This document shows, piece after piece, positions 60,501 through 64,000 of a stretch of 64,000 nt of DNA. The first letter of the stretch is position 1. The number at the start of each line of letters is the position of its first letter. Position numbers and translations under genes: made by a program. The notes beneath the pieces were generated by a model. It was not told the origin of the DNA, made no database searches, and saw only the letters and a list, made by a program, of their open reading frames with translations. The stretch comes from UBA6059 sp040222235 (GTDB lineage Bacteria; Bacteroidota; Bacteroidia; Cytophagales; Cyclobacteriaceae), in contig JAVKDO010000114.1 in the NCBI GenBank assembly GCA_040222235.1, positions 124,001 through 188,000 on the forward strand, read 5' to 3'.

Positions 60501-61961
60501 TTACGGATTGATCTGAGTGCTAGCCTTAATTTGCCTTAGCACGTACTCTATTTCTGTATCTGTGCCGTTGAGCAACTGCGCTGGGGTCTTTTGGATTTCT
60601 ACATCAGGGATCGGTCCGCTATGTGGACTTCCATTGGATGTATTGAGTTTCATGCTCCATATTGGATAGCTGACACGGAGACCTGAATAGGGAAGTGTGA
60701 ATTTTACCATTTGTCGGCCATCCACGGTAGTGAATGCACCACCGCCTTCTTGTCCCACGTAAATTCCGGCTTTATGTGTTTTAGTCCAGGACAAGAATGT
60801 GGATGCCGCGGACCAGGAGCGACCATTGCCTAATACATAAACCTGACCTCTAAATGCATACTTGGCTTTAGGGTCGAAGGTCTTCAAGATGGGGTCGTCT
60901 TTTTTTTGAAACCCGCTCTCATTTTCCACATAGTCACGTGTATTGAACTTGGTATCGCCTTCAAACTCAGGGAGCGACTTAAGACTGCTGTATTCTAAAG
61001 AGCTGGTCTGGATGTATTCGTATGGAGTGAAAGCATATGGAATCAAATAAGTGAGTATATCCACCCCAAGTAACTCCTCACCACCTCTGTTGTCCCTTAC
61101 ATCGATGATCAGATGCTCTAATCCATGATCACTGACCTTTTTGAAGAACTCTTTGAAAACCTTTTTATACTCTTTGATGCTGTACTTGCCTGTCCACCAG
61201 GCAAAAGTGGTCACTTTTAGCAGAGCATAATTCTCCTTTATATTAATCTCTGTGGTTACAGGAGCCTCTCTTTCAGCAGGAAGTTTTAAGTAATCATCGT
61301 CCTTGATCTGACCAGCTACGCCTCGTACCTGCATGATTTGGGATTCAGTTTCACCTCTTTTTTGGTACCCCAATTGGAAGGTGTTGGTAGTGTCTACAAA
61401 GTAATAATAGGCTTGCGCAAAGTTATTGTACAGTGAGAGTGACTGAATGAGTCCCTGATGGTTATCCCTTCCGGAGCTGCTGCCAGCCAAGCCGACCAAG
61501 CATTGAATAATATCGTTTACTGGCCTCCCGTTGATGCTGGTGATTTCAGAGCTTACCATGTCTTCATAGCTGCTGTCTCTCGTAGCGCGCACGACGAGTC
61601 TATCATCGAGCAACCATACATCAAATGGGAATAGGGCTTTGTCCTGCATTTCGGCAATCAACTCACGCGATGGGCTGACGCGACTGTGACCTTCTTTGAT
61701 CATACTGAATACACGGGATGCTGCTCTGAAAAACTGGACTGCTGATAACTCGTCGTTCATGGTTTCTCGCAGTGAGTCCAGTACTTCGTTGAATTTAGCT
61801 TTGGGAGTACTTCGATAAAGGTTAGGATGGGTAGTCAGTAAGGCACCCGTCAATATCTCAAAATCTGCTTTATGGCGGCCTGATCTGCTCTGGGCATAGC
61901 TACCGCAAATGCATGATAGGATCAAGCAGAGTGAGACTATTGACTTAAGCACAGTGTACAT
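60501..61961 (-). CDS. S41-family peptidase
   Basis: About 486 residues. Signal peptide MYTVLKSIVSLCLILSCICG, cleaved near SYAQ. The start ATG 61961 is chosen over TTG 61973. An N-terminal helical domain with IKEGHSRVSPSRELI and a PDZ-like segment (DLVGLAGSS) precede the S41 core LIIDVRDNRGGEELLGVDI; the nucleophile Ser lies in GNGRSWSAASTF and the base Lys is expected downstream in the THKAGIYVGQEGG region. C-terminal processing peptidases cut membrane proteins or peptides in the periplasm. Coupled to the GNAT gene downstream (4 bp). Confidence 0.9.
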   Translation of the reverse strand: MYTVLKSIVSLCLILSCICGSYAQSRSGRHKADFEILTGALLTTHPNLYRSTPKAKFNEVLDSLRETMNDELSAVQFFRAASRVFSMIKEGHSRVSPSRELIAEMQDKALFPFDVWLLDDRLVVRATRDSSYEDMVSSEITSINGRPVNDIIQCLVGLAGSSSGRDNHQGLIQSLSLYNNFAQAYYYFVDTTNTFQLGYQKRGETESQIMQVRGVAGQIKDDDYLKLPAEREAPVTTEINIKENYALLKVTTFAWWTGKYSIKEYKKVFKEFFKKVSDHGLEHLIIDVRDNRGGEELLGVDILTYLIPYAFTPYEYIQTSSLEYSSLKSLPEFEGDTKFNTRDYVENESGFQKKDDPILKTFDPKAKYAFRGQVYVLGNGRSWSAASTFLSWTKTHKAGIYVGQEGGGAFTTVDGRQMVKFTLPYSGLRVSYPIWSMKLNTSNGSPHSGPIPDVEIQKTPAQLLNGTDTEIEYVLRQIKASTQINP

Positions 61962-62029
61962 CTTCGTAAACAACTGTTTGACTACTCAAAAATTGCTTTA
62001 ACTCACAGGTTCTGATATACTACGAGTGT

Positions 62030-63118
62030 TTATGCCTCAAGTTGTTCCGATAGGAGTCTTTGAAACTGATGAACGCCCCTTTCTCTGGTAGGCGAGAATC
62101 TACCTCTGGTATAGTGCCTCGATTTAAGGCCTTTGTGCACACCTTCTACAACCGCCTCGTCTTCTCGCTCGACCTTGTCGATATCGGCTCCTGCTCCTGA
62201 TGCCAGTTTTGACTCGTCATAGACATAGCTGATGAAGGATACCCTGGTTTGATTCATACTGATCGGCTTCACAACATTTACCGACAGGCCCCAGGGATAG
62301 AAGTTGAACATCATATTGGGAAACACCCAATAGTAGTAGGCAGCTACATGGCGTCCATGGTCTGGGTGACCTACAGGTAGGTCGAAGGTATCCTCACCAT
62401 TGCCGGCATAGCCTACCTGGAGATTACAATGATCGTACAGCTCTGTGGTGTAGTGACCATAGTCCAGCAGATTATTGAGACCGCTATGGACAAAAGGGAT
62501 GTGAAAGCCTTCCAGGTAGTTATCACAATAAAGTGCCCAATGGCAATTGACGACATAGTCTCTATTGAGATGTGAGGTGGCTTTGAACTCATGTAACGGC
62601 AAGAAGCCAATGCGCTCCTGCATCTGATGTAAGATAGGGATGAGGTCAAAGCTTGGCTTCAACCCTACAAATAGAAAGGGACCCAATCGTTCGATAGGGA
62701 AGTTGGGCAAATCATCGCAGGGTCTTGGGAAGTTTTTGGCTTCCTCAAATTCAGGCATGGAGACAAAGCGACCGTCCAACTGAAACTTGCGCCCATGGTA
62801 CCCACAAACCAGAGTCCGCAGCTTTCCAGGATGATTGACAAGTTGGTTGCCTCTGTGAGTACAGACATTGCTAAGACAGTTGATTTCATCGTTTTGATCT
62901 CTTATCAGCAGCAATGGCTCGCTCACGAGCGGATCATAGAGCTTAAAAGGGTAAGCAGAATTTGACAATGCGACCAACCCTTCATCCCCGACCCAATGCC
63001 ATCCATTGGCAAAGATCTTTTCTCTCAATAGTTCGAAGGCTTCTGGGTCGCTGTAGAAGCTACCGGGAAGAGTTTCTGCGATTGTGATATCTGGGTGGAC
63101 GTGGTAAGGGTGAGACAT
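62030..63118 (-). CDS. Rieske aromatic-ring-hydroxylating oxygenase alpha subunit
   Basis: 362 residues from ATG 63118 (a TTG at 63127 would add three). Rieske 2Fe-2S ligands Cys86 and His88 (CTHRGNQLV) with Cys105 and His108 (CGYHGRKFQ). The catalytic mononuclear Fe site has His206 and His211 (NYLEGFHIPFVHSGLN) and a later Asp (VEREDEAVVEG). The layout fits choline/carnitine-type monooxygenases or GbcA-like enzymes rather than large benzoate dioxygenases, but the substrate is not known. A reductase partner is not in view. Divergent from the GIY-YIG gene. Confidence 0.9.
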   Translation of the reverse strand: MSHPYHVHPDITIAETLPGSFYSDPEAFELLREKIFANGWHWVGDEGLVALSNSAYPFKLYDPLVSEPLLLIRDQNDEINCLSNVCTHRGNQLVNHPGKLRTLVCGYHGRKFQLDGRFVSMPEFEEAKNFPRPCDDLPNFPIERLGPFLFVGLKPSFDLIPILHQMQERIGFLPLHEFKATSHLNRDYVVNCHWALYCDNYLEGFHIPFVHSGLNNLLDYGHYTTELYDHCNLQVGYAGNGEDTFDLPVGHPDHGRHVAAYYYWVFPNMMFNFYPWGLSVNVVKPISMNQTRVSFISYVYDESKLASGAGADIDKVEREDEAVVEGVHKGLKSRHYTRGRFSPTRERGVHQFQRLLSEQLEA

Positions 63119-63208
63119 TCTCACCAATTTAATGATAAAATGGGGTTTATTCAGAGAGTAGTATTCGGAGTTAAGGGATCTCTTTGATAAGGTTTAGTAC
63201 GTCTTGCA

Positions 63209-63237
63209 AGCAGACCCTAAAACGAGTTCAGGGTGAC
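63209..63237 (+). repeat. Palindromic repeat, copy a
   Basis: ACCCTAAA ACGAG TTCAGGGT with flanking CAG and GACA. One mismatch in the 8-bp arms. Same orientation as copy c (GCAGACCCTGAAA...CAGGGTGACA). Lies between the Rieske gene start and the GIY-YIG gene. Confidence 0.6.
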
Positions 63238-63398
63238 AGTTAAAACCTGATGTCTGCTGGCTACCAGCTAATCAAACAATATTTGGATGGAGTACATGAG
63301 CTTTTCTTTGCAGTCATGCGGAAGGTTACCCCCGCCTTGTTTCAGCGTCCATTGAATAATACGTTCAATGACTGTAGTATGTACCTCCACTCCGAACC

Positions 63399-63428
63399 TG
63401 TCACCCTGAATTTATTTCAGGGTCTGCC
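63399..63428 (-). repeat. Palindromic repeat, copy b, inverted
   Basis: TGTCACCCTGAATTTATTTC then AGGGTCTGCC. The 8-bp arms ACCCTGAA and TTCAGGGT are exact with a 5-bp loop. Reverse-complemented it equals copies a and c, so it is opposite in direction and lies 78 bp before the GIY-YIG ATG. Confidence 0.65.
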
Positions 63429-63506
63429 AGAAATGTGTGGTACCCAACCTTCACAATTTCTCAAAGTGAACGTTGACGTTAGTATCTGTCTCTTTAATTT
63501 AGAAAA

Positions 63507-63791
63507 ATGCGAGGCGGCTACACCTATATAATGTCAAACAAGAATCGAACCGTTCTTTACATGGGAGTAACCAATGATTTGTTCACAAGAGTCTTACAAC
63601 ACAGAGAAGGAAAGGGATCAAAATTCACCGCCCAATACAACTGCCATGACCTGATCTACTATGAAGTACACCATAGAATCACAGATGCCATTGATAGGGA
63701 GAAACAGTTGAAGCGATGGCATAAGGAGTGGAAATGGAATTTGGTTAGAGAGCATAATCCTGATCTGAATGACCTGTTTTCAGAGTTGTGA
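63507..63791 (+). CDS. Small GIY-YIG nuclease
   Basis: 94 residues, stand-alone GIY-YIG domain of the YhbQ-like group. The first strand reads GYTYIMSNKNRTVLYMGVTN (GIY becomes GYTYIM, YIG becomes LYMG); then the catalytic Arg/His region FTRVLQHREGKGSKFT, and the catalytic Glu in AIDREKQLKRWHKEWKWN. Such proteins nick DNA near unusual structures and are often called excinuclease-like without evidence. The ATG at 63507 follows repeat b and precedes repeat c; a second ATG at 63531 is possible. No partner gene. Confidence 0.9.
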   Translation: MRGGYTYIMSNKNRTVLYMGVTNDLFTRVLQHREGKGSKFTAQYNCHDLIYYEVHHRITDAIDREKQLKRWHKEWKWNLVREHNPDLNDLFSEL

Positions 63792-63808
63792 TTGGTTGTA
63801 TATGAAGA

Positions 63809-63837
63809 GCAGACCCTGAAACGAGTTCAGGGTGACA
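63809..63837 (+). repeat. Palindromic repeat, copy c
   Basis: ACCCTGAAACGAGTTCAGGG then TGACA. Perfect 8-bp arms and 5-bp loop, 18 bp after the GIY-YIG stop. Opposite orientation to copy b, so the nuclease gene sits between inverted copies. Confidence 0.65.
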
Positions 63838-64000
63838 TGGGCGCAAGAGCGGAATGCCGGTTGCCAGACTGATTTGATTACCCATAAAATCATTTGAGCC
63901 TATTCAAACCTAAGTGGGTTGATTGAAGTTTAGTTCAAATATTATGATAAGCTTTTTGTTGCCTTTGGTATTCTACTCAATTCTCTGGTCAGATCTTCCA
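63838..64000. other. Window end without a confident gene
   Basis: Two readings compete. On the plus strand an ATG at 63944 starts MISFLLPLVFYSILWSDLP, like the beginning of a signal peptide, cut by the window. On the minus strand the last 60 bp read EDLTRELSRIPKATKSLS and stop, like the end of a gene from beyond the window. The sequence here cannot decide between them. Confidence 0.3.

Noticed and set aside
63250..63531. Open frame of 93 codons on the plus strand
   Set aside because: It runs through repeat b (its translation includes the repeat as TLNLFQGL), overlaps the nuclease start and has no family or signal features.
63540..63560. tRNA-like TPsiC string AATCGAACC
   Set aside because: It belongs to the GIY-YIG reading frame and no acceptor or anticodon stem is found around it.
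1..64000. CRISPR array, tRNA, insertion sequence or prophage
   Set aside because: No regular spaced repeats, cloverleaf candidates, transposase or phage structural genes were recognised on reading through the window.

Overview
The window comes from a member of the Bacteroidota, most likely the Cytophagales. Supporting signs are an alpha-beta fused 2-oxoacid dehydrogenase E1, a TamB gene divergent from tsaD, a DUF2027-type Smr protein, FtsX-like permeases with a PadR regulator, LytTR two-component signalling, SpII lipoproteins with short LxSC lipoboxes, TAnnTTTG-like promoter boxes, and a bacterial V-type ATPase with a DUF2764 subunit. The sequence looks chromosomal and mostly vertically inherited. 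I saw no phage, insertion sequence, CRISPR array or tRNA.

Layout. 0-3.5 kb: end of the E1 gene, a lipoprotein, a LuxE-like acyl-protein synthetase and a small lipoprotein. 3.5-15.2 kb: a sigma-54 type response regulator without an HTH, RNase P RNA, a hypothetical protein, an Smr protein, photolyase and TamB on the minus strand; then tsaD, smpB, a catalytically dead NlpC/P60-like protein and an HNH nuclease on the plus strand. 15.2-21.6 kb: an NtrC-like regulator/kinase pair, an FtsX-like permease with PadR, and a membrane protein. 21.8-27.4 kb: an M28 peptidase, a translationally coupled ABC-export operon with a LolA-like protein, and a sterol-desaturase family hydroxylase. 27.4-37 kb: a nine-gene operon, USP-E-DUF2764-A-B-D-I-K-USP, encoding a V-type ATPase between two universal stress proteins; an sdhB remnant lies at one end and a decayed lipoprotein gene at the other. 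37.6-39.1 kb: a fatty acid desaturase and a cold-shock protein. 39.2-55.4 kb: mixed housekeeping and envelope genes, including VOC/AraC, M20 and S9 peptidases, an enoyl-CoA isomerase, a partly duplicated gene, Uma2, SMUG2, HAD, GNAT, a BaiN-like flavoprotein, a LytS/LytTR pair and an MDR oxidoreductase. 55.5-64 kb: a membrane protein, an adenylate/guanylate cyclase, a K+ channel, two paralogous lipoproteins, GNAT, S41, a Rieske oxygenase, and a GIY-YIG nuclease flanked by palindromic repeats.

The most notable points are: (1) a small GIY-YIG nuclease gene flanked by inverted copies of a palindromic repeat (63.2-63.84 kb), resembling a nuclease-associated repeat element; (2) a V-ATPase operon bracketed by stress proteins whose K subunit carries all five Na+ ligands known from Enterococcus NtpK; (3) three strong palindromes that look like operators (17963-17982, 21044-21111, 55405-55426); (4) several gene remnants (sdhB, two small lipoproteins, a 180-bp 3' duplication); (5) an NlpC/P60 protein lacking its catalytic Cys and a sigma-54 type regulator lacking its HTH. 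All functions are read from motifs and context; no database search was possible.
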